Assembly (NCBI GenBank): GCA_030674185.1
Contig: JAPXFY010000016.1
Coordinates: 38,684,466-38,748,465 of the forward strand
Source of the DNA: Monoplex corrugatus
Lineage: Eukaryota; Mollusca; Gastropoda; Littorinimorpha; Ranellidae
DNA: 64,000 nucleotides
Direction: 5' to 3'
Part shown: positions 1-14,018 of the stretch, in pieces
How positions within the stretch are numbered: the stretch's first letter is position 1
How the letters are laid out: the number at the start of each line of letters is the position of its first letter
Program-made: the position numbers and the translations under genes
The notes under the pieces: model-generated
The model's database searches: none
Told to the model about the DNA's origin: nothing
Seen by the model: only the letters and a program-made list of their open reading frames with translations

Positions 1-296
1 TGAGGATTGTACAATGATTCAGAAGAATGAAACACAATAGCTTGATTCTCATCAAAGTTCAGTCTCTTCACAACACAACCATTAAATAACCTATATTATA
101 TACAGGAGAGACAATTAATCCACTGAACTCTTCAGGACAATCGTGTAGCTGTGCTGTGATGGAGACACCAACAAGCAAAAAGGAAGTATAAAGACTTGCT
201 GACCCACACGCTTTCCTTAGTACCAGTGGGGAGGATTGTGGTATCATGGGGACTGTGTTAACACCAGGACCAGCACAGAAGCCAGAACTTTCCATC

Positions 297-301
297 TCTC
301 A

Positions 302-357
<56 letters not shown>

Positions 358-388
358 CACACATACACACACAAACACTCAGAACTAT

Positions 389-427
<39 letters not shown>

Positions 428-460
428 CTCAAAACCACACACACACACACACACACACAC
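297..460. repeat. (CA)n microsatellite flush with the exon 25 donor
   Basis: Almost pure CA with a few CAAACACTC interruptions. On the minus strand the intron after exon 25 begins directly as (GT)n, so the splice donor is part of the microsatellite. The stretch 1-296 to its left holds no recognisable gene or repeat; an open frame there does not resemble the expected next part of NBAS. Confidence 0.9.
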
Positions 461-708
461 CTGAAGCCAGAGGGCGTAACTTCTTCAGCAGTTTGATGTG
501 TTCAGCAGCAGACAGACCACACAACAAGTGATGTTGGTCCTGGCCTTCCAACAGGTTAAACAGGTACAGCAATCTCTGGTGGTCGCTGCCCGACACACTG
601 GGGTACACGTGGGTATACAGGCGGCTGCAGAACTCCTGAGGCTGCTGCTGGAGGGTCTCTAACATGCTCAGGCGTCTGACACGTGATGTGACTTCTTCTG
701 TGGTCAGT
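461..708 (-). CDS. NBAS: NBAS window exon 25
   Basis: Encodes [60 protein letters not shown] and [18 protein letters not shown]. Human has LHLFETLKTDPEAFHQHMVKYIYPTIGGFDHERLQYYFTLLENC and ETHIRLLKKFKVVASG. Acceptor is AAAACAG. The donor GTGTGT is the first part of a (GT)n tract. Phase 2 in, phase 1 out. The next exon is beyond the left edge. Confidence 0.96.
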
Positions 709-2426
709 CTGTTTTGATAAAAACACATGCACAGAAGTTTGTGGAATACTTTACGACAGATTCTGGTGTGAAATACTTTAACTCTATTATGACTGCACTT
801 GCCACAGCTGAGCTCTCCTGCTGGCCTAGGGCTGCCACAGTGAAATCACTGAGAACCGGGTGCAAGTGAACTTATCCATCGATTTTAGACAAAGAAACCG
901 GCAAAACGTAGCTGAAGTGTTCAACGGAAGTTCCATCCACAAGGGACGCAACTGCCAACTACGAAATCATTAGCATAACAAAAGTAGAGGGAGTTATATA
1001 CCCTAGACCGTCTGTTACGATGATCGAAGTAGTCCGTCCTCAGTGAGAGCTCAGCTGTTACTTCGATCGAAGTAGCCCGTTGTCAACGAGTTAACATGTG
1101 TTCTGACAGACTTGTGGACAGACCATGGTGCAGAATACTTTATATTTAACAAGTATCTGTAACAGGCCTTGAACCTTGAATATATATAGGACAGGTTGTG
1201 GGCTAATTTTCTTTATTTCTTCTTCACAGATTTGTTGGCATAGTTTTCAAAATCCAGTTCAGTTGGCTTTTAAAGTTCTGTTCACGTTTCATTTATGTAT
1301 CTTTGTCCTCTGTTTCTGTATGGCCAGTGTGACCTCTGTAGAAAGGGGGACACAGAGGCAAGAGCAGAACAAATGACAGAAGTCGTAACAGTAAAACACA
1401 GCAAAACACACAGCCAACACAAGCTATGAGAAAGACCTCTGGAAGATCAAAACATAGACGATGATGGTGGTGGTGGATTTTCCTGTTGATCCTGTGAAAT
1501 ACACCAGTGATCCTGGTGGCATGTTCTTCCGCAGGTACAACATGGGAAGGTATCCTACGACTCTGGGTTTTGCTTACACCAGTTCTTCTTCTATTGAATA
1601 GCAGTTGCTCTGCTGTTCAAATGTGACTGTGCCCTGCATACGTTGCTGTCTTCTGCAGGCAATGTTTTCCCAGTTGTAGTGTTGATGCCACAACTGATGA
1701 AGTTGGCCTTCAGAGCATCCCTGTTTCGCTTTAGTGTTTTTCTTGGGTCATAACATCCTCACATCGGCTCTCCATACGGATGCATCTTTGGGATGCAACT
1801 GTCTTTCACAGGGACAACATGTTATACACAGAAACCTGACATTTGAGGACTGTACACTCAATCTGTCAAAAGGGAGACAACTCAACAAGCAGCTGATTGC
1901 CACACAGATCAATTCATTTCATAAAGTATGGTTACATGGGGTACCAATCTACATGACCAGAAATGTAGCAAAATGATAAGAAATTCAGAAGGATACAGAG
2001 CAATATTCATATCTCCAGAACATGTGTATATATTAGTCAGCACAAGTTTCATATTAACCTGAAATAAATGGTTTATGATGATGGGTAAACATACATCTGG
2101 CCAACCTGGTCCCAATGTAGAACAAAGACAGACAGAATATCCTACCATCTGTTGGCGAAAGTGAACTCAAGATGAACCATGTAGGCATCATAGAGTGGTA
2201 ACTTGTACCTCCTGGCAAAACCAGTGTTATTTAACATCGTCAATACTTAGGATTGTCAAGAGACAGAACAACGTACCCACTGTCAGAGAAGAGGAACTCA
2301 AGATGAGCCATGTAGACATCCCACAGTGGAAGTTTGTACCTGTTGGCTAAATGTACAGCCATGGTGTATACCTCCTCTTCACAGCTCCTGTATACACACA
2401 ATCATGGATGTGTATATATACATACA

Positions 2427-2463
<37 letters not shown>

Positions 2464-4034
2464 TACACAGATTTGTATATATTTGTATTTCTCTCTCGCA
2501 CACACACAGAGCACTAAAATGCATGCACACACACACACACACACACAGACACACACACATTCAAAGAGAAACACAAACACACGCACACACACACATACAT
2601 ACACACCCACCACACACTCATTCACAAACACACACACACACACACACACAACACGCACTCATTCCAGACACACACACACCACACCACTCACATAGCTAGT
2701 CCCAGGATGGTCTCTTTCTTATACTCCTCATCAGAAGCAAAGCGGTCCACATCGATACCAGGGGCCAACCGGCACAAGGCCTGCGCCTGTCTCCAGTCTT
2801 CCAGCCGCTGCCGACACTGATGGAGAAGAGGCACCACCTCCTTCACCCTCTGCGGCCACTCCTGGTCCGGGTGTGACTCAAGGTGATGGGCCACCAGCTG
2901 TGACACGCGGGTGGGGAGGTGGAGATAGAGGGAGGCAGGGTGTGGGTGAGGGGTGGGGTGCAGGGCGGAGTAGATCTGCAGGGTGTAGTAATAGTGTGCC
3001 ACCTCCAGGGCCAGTCCTGATTTGGGTAAGGAACTCAAGCACTTGTCTGCTGCTTCTGCCTGGAAAAGAACAGGCAAAAATCAGCAAAATCAGCATATGA
3101 TGTGTGGGTTAAATATCGGTCATGTCAACTGCTTAAAGGTCACCAAATGGTACTCGTCATGTAATTTAAATGAACATGATGTACAATTATGTTTATCTTT
3201 GGTCTATTTTCACCCTCATCAAGAGAGATGGAAAAAAAAAGAAGGAACAAAAAAAAAGAACAACAACAATGCAGCAGCAATAACAAATATAACATATGGT
3301 TAATGCAACAGAAACACACACACACACACACACACATACACACACACACATACACACACACACACACACACGCAAGCATATACACTCACACACATAAGCT
3401 CACAGCCTACCCACACACACACATACACACACGCACACACACACACACAAACACACACAAGAACACATATACGCAACTCACACACACAAACATATGGATA
3501 CAACCCCCCTCCCCCCATCCTCCTATAAATGGACTTGACAGTAATCTAGATTAACCATAAAGTGTCAGTAGGGCCTAAGAGTGATTTTTTCAATAACAAA
3601 GCACAGTTTTATTGTAAGCACATTCCCCACATCCATCAGTGATGTTGTTGCCATGTCCTGCATCCATTCTGCATACTGCAGTAACGCATACGTCACTGTT
3701 ATAAAGGATTAGCTACTTCTTCCACTGACAATAGCTCTTATTACGTAAGTCAATCTCTCATTTTGCTTCTAACATGGCGTGCATGTGTGTGCGTGTGTGT
3801 GTGCATGCGCATGCTTGCATGTGTGTCTGTGTCTATGTGTGTTTGTGTATGCTCTCTCTCTTTCTCTCTCCCTCTCTCTCTTTTCCTCTATCTCCCTTTC
3901 TCTCTTTCCCCCCTCTGTTTTTACCTTAGGCAGAGACAGAAGGTAAGCCAGACCCAGGGATGTATCACGGGGTAACCACTGTTGTCCCAGCTCCAGTAAC
4001 GCTGAAACACCATAATATACATCCTTCACTCTGT

Positions 4035-4066
<32 letters not shown>

Positions 4067-7000
4067 ACACACACTCTCAGTCCCTCTCACACACACTCAC
4101 TCTCTCTGTGTCTGTTTGTCTCTCTGTTTATCTCTATGTCTGTCTCTGTCTCTCTCTCTGTGTCTGTCTCTGTGTCTCTCTCTGTCTTTCTCTGTCTCTG
4201 TCCATCTGTCTCTGTCCGTCTGTTTCTCTCTCTGTGTCTGTCTCTCACTCGCTGTCTCTCTCCCTGTCTCGTCTCTCTCCCTCTTTGTTTCTGTCACTCT
4301 CCATCTCTCTGTCTGTCTGTCTCTTTTTCTCTCTCTCTGTTTCTCTCTCTCTCTCTGTCTCTCTCTCTCTCTCTGTCAGACTTCCAACTGAAAGTTTCTG
4401 AGTTCAATCTGCCTAGACATATACCCCTGGTGGGAATAGGATGCAGATTTTTGTGATCACCCAGGTCAACATATGTGCAGACTTGTGGGTGCCTAAATCC
4501 CTTTTGTGTGTATACACATGGAGAAAATCAAATACGCACGTTAAAGATTCTGTAAGTCATGTCAATGACTGGCTTATGGATACATGAAAACACCCAGCAT
4601 GTGCATCCACCAAAGATGCAGACTGTGTAACAACACTGGAGTGTGGTCAGCCCACCTAAAAGCTCAAATTCTCCGAACTCCACTAAAAAGTCCAATTATG
4701 TACAATACGCAGCAAGTCTAACCCTTTGACTCCCATACCCTGTCCTCCAGCATTCGACACTGTCAGCCATTTTAGAAAAGCAAAATCTTAACCCTTTGAC
4801 TCCCTCACTCTGACCACCAGCTTCCAGCAGAAAGCTGGTGGATAGGGTGCGAGTTTTTGCAGTTGGTGGACAGGGTGTGTGAGTCAAAGGGTGAAGACAG
4901 TCTGGAGAATATTGCTACACAAGAATGATTTACCTTGCCAGTTTTACATGAGCTCAGGAAGTCTACCACATTATCACTGGCAGATTTAGGTGGAGCCCAT
5001 ATGAAAATGCCCGAGTGCAATGACTCCCACTTGAACAAATTCTTATCTAAACTGTTAACAGAAAACTCTGGCACCAACCTTCCTCAGCAGGATCGCAATT
5101 CTCTCCCTCTGTCAACATCTCTTCCAGGCGTGCCATTCTCAGCACGTTCTCACTCATGCCGGGCTCTGTCTGAACTTTCTCTGTTATCTGACCATAGTCT
5201 GTAGCACTCTGAACACATACAATTACCACTGTCATCATCATCATCATCATCACCATCATCAACATTACCACCATCATCAACATCATCTTCTTCTTCATCA
5301 TCTTAATCATCATTATCATCACCATCATCATCACCACTACCAGCCTCTGTCTTACCTGACTGTAGGCTATATCACTATGTGCACATCCAACTGCCTTGCT
5401 AAATCAATTCTCCAGGGAACTGTTGTGGGAGGGAGACAGAGGAGATGACAGAAAGAACGGTGGACTGACAACACTGCAGAACGGACAGAGAAACTATTTG
5501 CAGGGACCCAGATTTTGACACACAACCGACAGAGCTAGAGAAATCTAGTGAAAAATTCTTTACTGTGGCGCCCCCATGATTCTTCACATAACTTAAGTGA
5601 GGAAGAGAAGAAAAAGAAGAAGACATACAATTATCATATCACCGTTACATTATTATCATCATCATCATCATCATCATTACATCATGATCATCAGCATTGC
5701 CATCAGTATCATTACTGGCCTTTCTTGTCTATACAACTCCATATACATACAATTATCACTGTCATCATTATCATCATCATCATCACCATCACCATCATCA
5801 CCATCATCTTCATCATCACCACCACAACCACAACCACCACCACCACCAGCCTGAGTCCTGTCTGACTATTATCTATATCACTGTACACATCAGTTACAAT
5901 CATCACCTTCATCATCATTATATCATCATCATCATCATCACCATCACCTGCGGTCACTCTTTTAAAAAAAACAACAATCCTCTATGGCCACTGTCCAAAT
6001 ACCATTACACACATCTTCCTTCCAGTCAATAAGAAAATTTATTTTGCACATAAGGAGGATATAAAAAAAAAGATTTCTAAGGTCATGGAGAAACTCACTG
6101 TATCCAGGTGACAATCCTCAACGACATCCTCATAGAAAGGGTGACAACCCTGCTTGCTGAATGCCGTATTTCTCTCCCCTGCCAATTTCCCACCATCTGC
6201 TTCATCTCTAGGTAGTCGTAAAGAGTTGATGGCCCCTTTCCACCAGGCTGTGTCAGTGACAGAGGAGAGGACTGCCCGTGTGTGTCGTTTGGTGGATGAT
6301 AAGATTGCCTGCGTCTGTTCCAAAGCCACACGCGCAGAGAAAGGACTTCCTGTGTAGATAGTGGAGATTACTGATAGTGGAGATTACTGATAGAGGAATT
6401 AAATGTCAGTACAAAGCAAACTTTAAAACAAGAAAAGGAGATCTATACAAATAAGAGGACTGCCAGGGATCTATTTTCAAGCAAAGTAAATAAGAGTATA
6501 TTGTTAAAGCCCCAAAAGAGGTAAAGCAAGGTTGCTTCCCTTGCGACAATATAAACAAACACCTGTGCAACAGGGACAATCTTCCTGTCTGTCTTCTGGG
6601 ACTGTAAAAATATACTCACATTTACTTTATGAGAAAAAGAGAGAGATGTTTGCTTGCATGAGATTAAAAAGAAAAGACTTTAACTCTTTTTCCTGCACAT
6701 TACAATAACATTTTGCTATTGCCAAGTGCCAGGGCAAATTTTTGCTTTCGTTGGTAGATTCACTGATGTGTTCACTGCTCATTCTATTCATTTATTGAGA
6801 TATCTTTCAGATCTCAGCAATTCATTCCTTGTCCCTTGGTTTTGATGTGATATTATCATCATAAGATTATGTTGGCAACATCAAAATCATATTGCTCAGT
6901 GTCGCTTTTAGTTTCACGTTCGCAAGATTCAAAGTTCAGATCATCATTATCAACCACAACATCCGACAAAACTGGCTTGTGCTGGTTGTTGTCCATCTGC

Positions 7001-8307
7001 CTTCATCAGAACTGCTGTCATTTCGGTCTCACTAGTCTTAACCACTGTTTTGATTAGATTTCTTCTAAAATTTCCAGAACACTGAAGTGCTTGAAAAGAA
7101 GCCCCTATGTTTGAATCCGACGCTGATCCACCTTGAACTTGATTATCGCTCTCCAACATTTTTCGAAATTGTACAAGTATTGGTGGTAAATCTTCAAACA
7201 ATTAAAGGATAGAACTGTGCTGTGACATCACCACAAGAAGCTGCATGAGTTTACGGTATCCTCTCCCTTTTAGTTTTCGGAAATTTTACGGAAAAAAAAT
7301 ACCCCATGTTAGACACAGGCTTATGAAAACATTTAAATAACCCTGTGGTCACCAAATGCTACATAGTCAAGGAGTTAAGACACAAAAACGTTTCATTTCT
7401 AGCAGGTTTTTATCAAAAGTTATTTAATATATAATGGTAACCCTTACAATTGTCCTGTCCCTATGAGTCTGATGCATTCATTGTCAAAACATTTTTTTCC
7501 AAGTATTTAGGAAATGCTGACAGATAAGGGAGTGGTCACTGTTTTTCCAGCATGCTGTTTTCACGTGTTGATAGAGCCATGGTTAAAGACCTCATATCTC
7601 AAGTTCAATACCAGCCTTCAACAATACAAACTGACCTGCAGGAAGCTGGTTGATAGGGTGAGGGAGTGAAAGGATAAAGTTTCTGCAGCTGGTGGATAGG
7701 GTGCAGGAGTGACAGGGCTAAATACTTTAAAAAATGGTGAACACCTCATGGCCATACCAAGCTAACAAAATAAAGAGATTATGGGTGTTTCAAAAGAACA
7801 CAAGCCTGCCTTCAAATAAAACAACAAAAACAAAACAACAAACAGACCAACCTTGCCGAATGTTATGGGCAGCATCGTGTTTAACATCACTCTGCTGATC
7901 ACTGTTGTCTGTTGATGTGTGGGAATCGCCATTCCCTCCTGTCTCTGTTTCTGCATGCTGGGACAGCACTCGACCCACCTTCTCCAGAAGGAGCTGTCAA
8001 CATGCACACACACCACGCATGCATGCACGCACACACACACATATGCAAGTGTACGTGTGCACGCACGCACACACACATACACACGCACACATGTGCAAGT
8101 GTATGCATGTGCGGCGGCACACACACACACACACGCACACACACACATACATGCACACACATATGCACACACACATACACACAAATACAAGGGTGCATGC
8201 ACGCACACACACATATATGCAAGCATACACACACACACACGCATGCACGCACAGACATATGCACACAAATACATACACATACACCACACACACACACACA
8301 CACACAA

Positions 8308-8338
<31 letters not shown>

Positions 8339-11300
8339 TCATCTATTATAACTCTTAGTGAAAAGACATTAAATCAAAGAATGAACACACACACACAAAG
8401 TCTGGGATATCATATGACAGAATGATCACTTCCGATTCATTATCGTTATCATCATCTAATCCCTTAAACCTTTGACTTCCGCACCCTGTCCACCAGCATC
8501 CTGCATTGTCAACTATGCTAGCAAAGTAAAAACATAACTTTTCGACTCCCTCACCCTACCCACCAGGTTCAGTTTTTGTAATTGGTGGATATGGAGCAGG
8601 AGTCAAAGGGTTACACAATATGGTCATTTTTGGGGGGAGGATGTTTAATGCAACACAGCAGTAGACAGGATCCTCCATCTCTGTCTTTGGGATGCAACAA
8701 CAAGCAGTTCAGACATACTGAAGTTGGTCCTATATTATTGATATTTGCTATCCAGTTCTTCCTCTGTTGACCTTGATGATAATGTCCTTCCTGAATACCT
8801 TGCAGGATGGAAGTCTTATCTGTATTTAGATCAATGTGGAATTTGAGAATGTAGACTTATTTCCAGTTCCACATTCAGCCACAGTTGTATTGGAAAAGTA
8901 ATTATGTTAGAAAATATACAGAGCTTAACTTTGAACACACAGGCAGCAAGAGCACTGACACTGTGTGTATTTAAGACACACACACATACACACACACACC
9001 AAACACACACACACCACACTACACACAAACACACACATGCACACACACACACACACATGCAAGCACACATACACACACACACAGAGAACATACACACATA
9101 CACAACATCCACACACACACCTGTCTGTTAAGAAGGGTGCGGGCCTGTAGGATGGGTTCAATCATGTCAGCACTGCAGAACGTCACAGCAAACGACAGCA
9201 GGCTGACCCTGCACACAGACACACACGGACTTTTGTCACTAGTCGTCAAATATCTCAATGTATGACTTATTTAATTATCGGTACTTCCTTTAGGAGAAAG
9301 GGAGGTAGAACAGCATACTGCTATAACAACAGACTGCTGAAAGCACAGGTGAAGAATGATCCAGGGTTGTGACTGAGCTAACTCAAGAAAAGAAGAAATC
9401 TACAGGTGGTGGGGGGGGGAGATTTTAAACTGAAACTGAAAAATCTTCAAATCTTGACAATTTTGAGGCATACAAACATGGATAGTTCTTCAATTCCATA
9501 ACAACGACATCTGAACTGTCACTACTTTTTTCTTTGCTTCATATCATACACTTACACTAATATGAATGAAAACAACAGTAAACACACTTTCATGCACTGA
9601 ATTTTCCCTGCCAAAGTTTCTCTGAAGTGGTGTGTTTCATCGAACACATATATTCTTACTATTTTCTGTTTGTTTGTTTGTTTAAAGCCAACTACGCAGA
9701 ACCATATCAGGGCTATAACCGTTTCAAAACATACACTATACTTCAACAGGAAAAAAAGGAAAAGGAAAAGAAAAATAAGTTCACATATCAACGCATTCGT
9801 GCACATAATCTAAGGAGATGCCCCTGGCGCTGACTACTCCATCCAATTTATTGCATGGAGGGTTTAAAAAACACATGGGAATGCAAATTTAAACATAGCT
9901 AAGGACACTAAACCATATGCAACCTTCCACCACCAATTCAGTCTTAACCCGCAGTCAGTCGAACAGCACTAGGAGCTAAAAGGATGACTGAGGATCTATC
10001 TGGGGTGTTTTGACTTTTTCTCAGAATTGATTTCTGTGGACTATAATCTATCCCCCATATAGATTTTTTTCTTGAAAAAATATAATTAATCAATTAAAAA
10101 TGGTATTTTAACGCACTGATTGTAATAGAAAGAACGCAATTTCTTACCAAAAGTACCTATTTTTGTCTCAGATTGCAAACCATACCATGTACAGAATCCC
10201 ACTTGTAATATACTGACAGAAAGCTCTTTGGCGCACCTTTCAGATAATGACAGCTAAAATTAGAAACAAACCAGGTCAAAGCCACCAAATAAACAAATTT
10301 AAGGAAAAAATGTAAGAAAGTACATAAAAACCTTCGAGGCCGTTTTCTCAAAATGGCCATCATGCAACTTAATGACTTTAAACATACATAACTTCCACAT
10401 TTTTTTTTAGTACAAGCTTCATTCAAGTACCAAAATAATCAGCAGAATGTACACTTTCCAATGATATGTAGGCCTATATCTCAAAATACGGCAAAATGCT
10501 AGTTAAGAGTGATTTCATGCTGGGAGGTCACATATATATAAAAACGGGTCTAAATTACCTAAAATTGCTTCTGCATATCTCACTTCCCTACAGCCAAAAA
10601 TGCACTAAATACATGTAACCAATTATCAATCCCAAGAGAATGTATGTAAGACTTCATCGAACACATACACGTGAATGGACCAGCAAGGCAGAAAATGATA
10701 GGTAGAAATGACAGAAAGCAAAGGAATAAGACAGAAACAAAGAGAGTGACAGAAAAGAGGAAATTTCTGGCACAGAATTTCCAGTAGGTGGGGACACTAT
10801 TTATACTGAAAGAGCCCCCGGCATCTCTACGGGGGAACTGTCACATCTTCAGTCCACTGATTTATCAAACAAACAACCAGTCTGCATAAAAAGAAAACTG
10901 GCCTGCCCAAGGGTTGACCCCTGTGTTATGATTTTGTGTATGTGTGTAAATAGCACTTCAACCCAATGTCCTACCCCTGTGTTATGATTTTGTGTATGTG
11001 TGTAAATAGCACTTCAACCCAATGTCCTACCCCTGTGTTATGAGTTTGTATATGTGTGTGTTAATAGCAGTTCAACCAAATGTCCTACCCCTGTGTTATG
11101 AGTTTGTATATGAGTGTGTTAATAGCAGTTCAACCCAATGTCCTACCCCTGTATTATGAGTTTGTATATGTGTGTGTTAATAGCAGTTCAACCCAATGTC
11201 CTACCCCTGTGTTATGAGTTTGTATATGTGTGTGTTAATAGCACTTCAACCCAATGTCCTACCCCTGTGTTATGAGTTTGTATATGTGTGTGTTAATAGC

Positions 11301-13834
11301 ACTTCAACCAAATGTCCTACCCCTGTGTTATGAGTTTGTATATGTGTTAATAGCAGTTCAACCCAATGTCCTACCCCTGTGTTATGAGTTTGTATATGTG
11401 TGTGTTAATAGCAGTTCAACCCAATGTCCTACCCCTGTGTTATGAGTTTGTATATGTGTGTGTTAATAGCACTTCAACCCAATGTCCTACCCCTGTGTTA
11501 TGAGTTTGTATATGAGTGTGTTAATAGCAGTTCAACCCAATGTCCTACCACTGTATTATGAGTTTGTATATGAGTGTGTTAATAGCAGTTCAACCCAATG
11601 TCCTACCACTGTATTATGAGTTTGTATATGTGTGTGTTAATAGCAGTTCAACCCAATGTCCTACCACTGTATTATGAGTTTGTATATGTGTGTGTTAATA
11701 GCAGTTCAACCCAATGACCTTACAAGTCCTTTAGACTGTAAATACTTTATGCTTATGTGTCCATACCATATGTATGCTAATACAACTTCAACCCAAGCAC
11801 CCTACACTCACTTAGCAGCGATGTCTTTGAACGTTTCCTGTTCTGCCAGGTCAACACACACCGTCCAGGCTGGCCCATAACTAGCGGCCACCAGCTGTTG
11901 GCAGCACTGATGGGCGAAGGTCGTGTCGCTGGCAGCCAGGGCCGCCTGAGTGAGCAGCAACAATACTTTGCCATCACGTTCCGCTGAGTTCTTGGCCTCC
12001 ACGCGTAACAGGTGTGCCAGGCGCAACATCTGCGTAAAGTGACAGGTAGGGTCAGCAGAACTGTCACACACTATCTGATTGGTCAGTACAACTATCTGAT
12101 TGGTCAGTACAACTGTCACATACAATCTGATTGGTCAACAAGACTGTCTCACACTGATTGGTCAGTAGAGCTGTCACACACTATCTGATTAGTCAACAGA
12201 ACTATCTCACACTATCTGATTTGTCAGCAGAACTGTCACTCACTCACTGGTATACAGAACTGTCACACACTGTTTGATTTGTCAGTAGAACTGTCTCACA
12301 CTATCTGATTGGTCAGCAAAACTGCCACACACTATCTGATTGGTCAACAGAACTCTGTCACACTATCTGATTGGTCAGTAGAACTGTCTCACACCATCTG
12401 ATCTGTCAACCATCAGATTGATCAACAGAACTGTCTCACACTATCTGATGGGTCAGTAGAACTGTATCACACTTTCAGATTGGTCAGTAGAACTGTCACA
12501 CACTATCTGATTGATCAACAGAGCTGTCTCACACTGTTTGATTGGTCAGTAGAACTGTCACACACTATCTGATTGGTCAACAGAACTGTCTCACACTATC
12601 TGATTGGTCTGTAGAGCTGTCGCACACTATCTGACTGGTCAGGTAGAACTGTCTCACACTATCTGATTGGTCAATAAACTGTCTCACACTATCTGATTGG
12701 TCAGTAGAACTGTCTCACACTATCTGACTGGTCAGTAGAACTGTCGCACACTATCTGACTGGTCAGGTAGAACTGTCTCACACTATCTGATTGGTCAGTA
12801 GAACTGTCACACACTATCTGATTGGTCAATAAAACTGTCTCACACTATCTGACTGGTCAGTAGAACTGTCTCACACTATCTGACTGGTCAGGTAGAACTG
12901 TCTCACACTATCTGATTGGTCAACAGAACTGTCTCACACTATCTGACTGGTCAGTAGAACTGTCTCACACTATCTGATTGGTCAGTAGAGCTGTCTCACA
13001 CTATCTGACTGGTCAGTAGAACTGTCTCACACTATCTGACTGGTCAGTAGAACTGTCTCACACTATCTGACTGGTCAGTAAAGCTGTCTCACACTATCTG
13101 ACTGGTCAGTAGAACTGTCTCACACTATCTGATTGGTCAGTAGAGCTGTCTCACACTATCTGACTGGTCAGAAGAACTGTCTCACACTATCTGATTGGTC
13201 AATAGAATTGTCCTCACACCATTAGATTGGTCAGTAGAACTGTCTCACACTACCTGATTGATCAGTAGAACTGTCTCACACTATCTGATTGATCAGTAGA
13301 ACTGTCTCAGACTATCTGATTGATCAGTAGAACTGTCCTCACATTATTTGATTGGTCAGTAGAACTGTCTCACACTATCTGATTGGTCAGCAGAACTGTC
13401 TCACACTATCTGATTGGTTAGTAGAACTGTCTCACACTATCTGATTGGTCAGCAGAACTGTCTCACACACACACACACCACAGCTAGGATACACTCAACC
13501 TGTTAGGCATGTGACCCCTGGCCCAAGTTGTCATCCTCTCTCTCTACGTCTCTGTCTTTCTCTGTCTCTTTCTCTCTCTCGCACGCACACACACACTTAC
13601 AAACACACACACTTACAAACACACACATGCGCACGCACACAACACACACACACATATACGAACATAGGTTTTGTCTGGTTCCTTACACTGAAAGAGCATC
13701 TGCATCCCTACTGGAGACAACTAGGGAATTTATCTGGTAGAAAGATAGAGGACCATAGGAACTGGCAAACCAGGTGTAATTCATCACAGAGACATTACAC
13801 AGGGGGAGTTAGGAACAAAGATGGAAAGAGAGAA

Positions 13835-13918
<84 letters not shown>

Positions 13919-13932
13919 GTGTGTGTGTGTGT

Positions 13933-14018
<86 letters not shown>

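Noticed and set aside
68..295. 75-codon minus-strand frame next to exon 25
   Set aside because: Does not resemble the next part of NBAS and has no acceptor in the right phase.
12055..13465. Array of CCAAT-box enhancers (ATTGG in most units)
   Set aside because: The motif is just part of the repeated unit; no promoter nearby and no sign of selection on the core.
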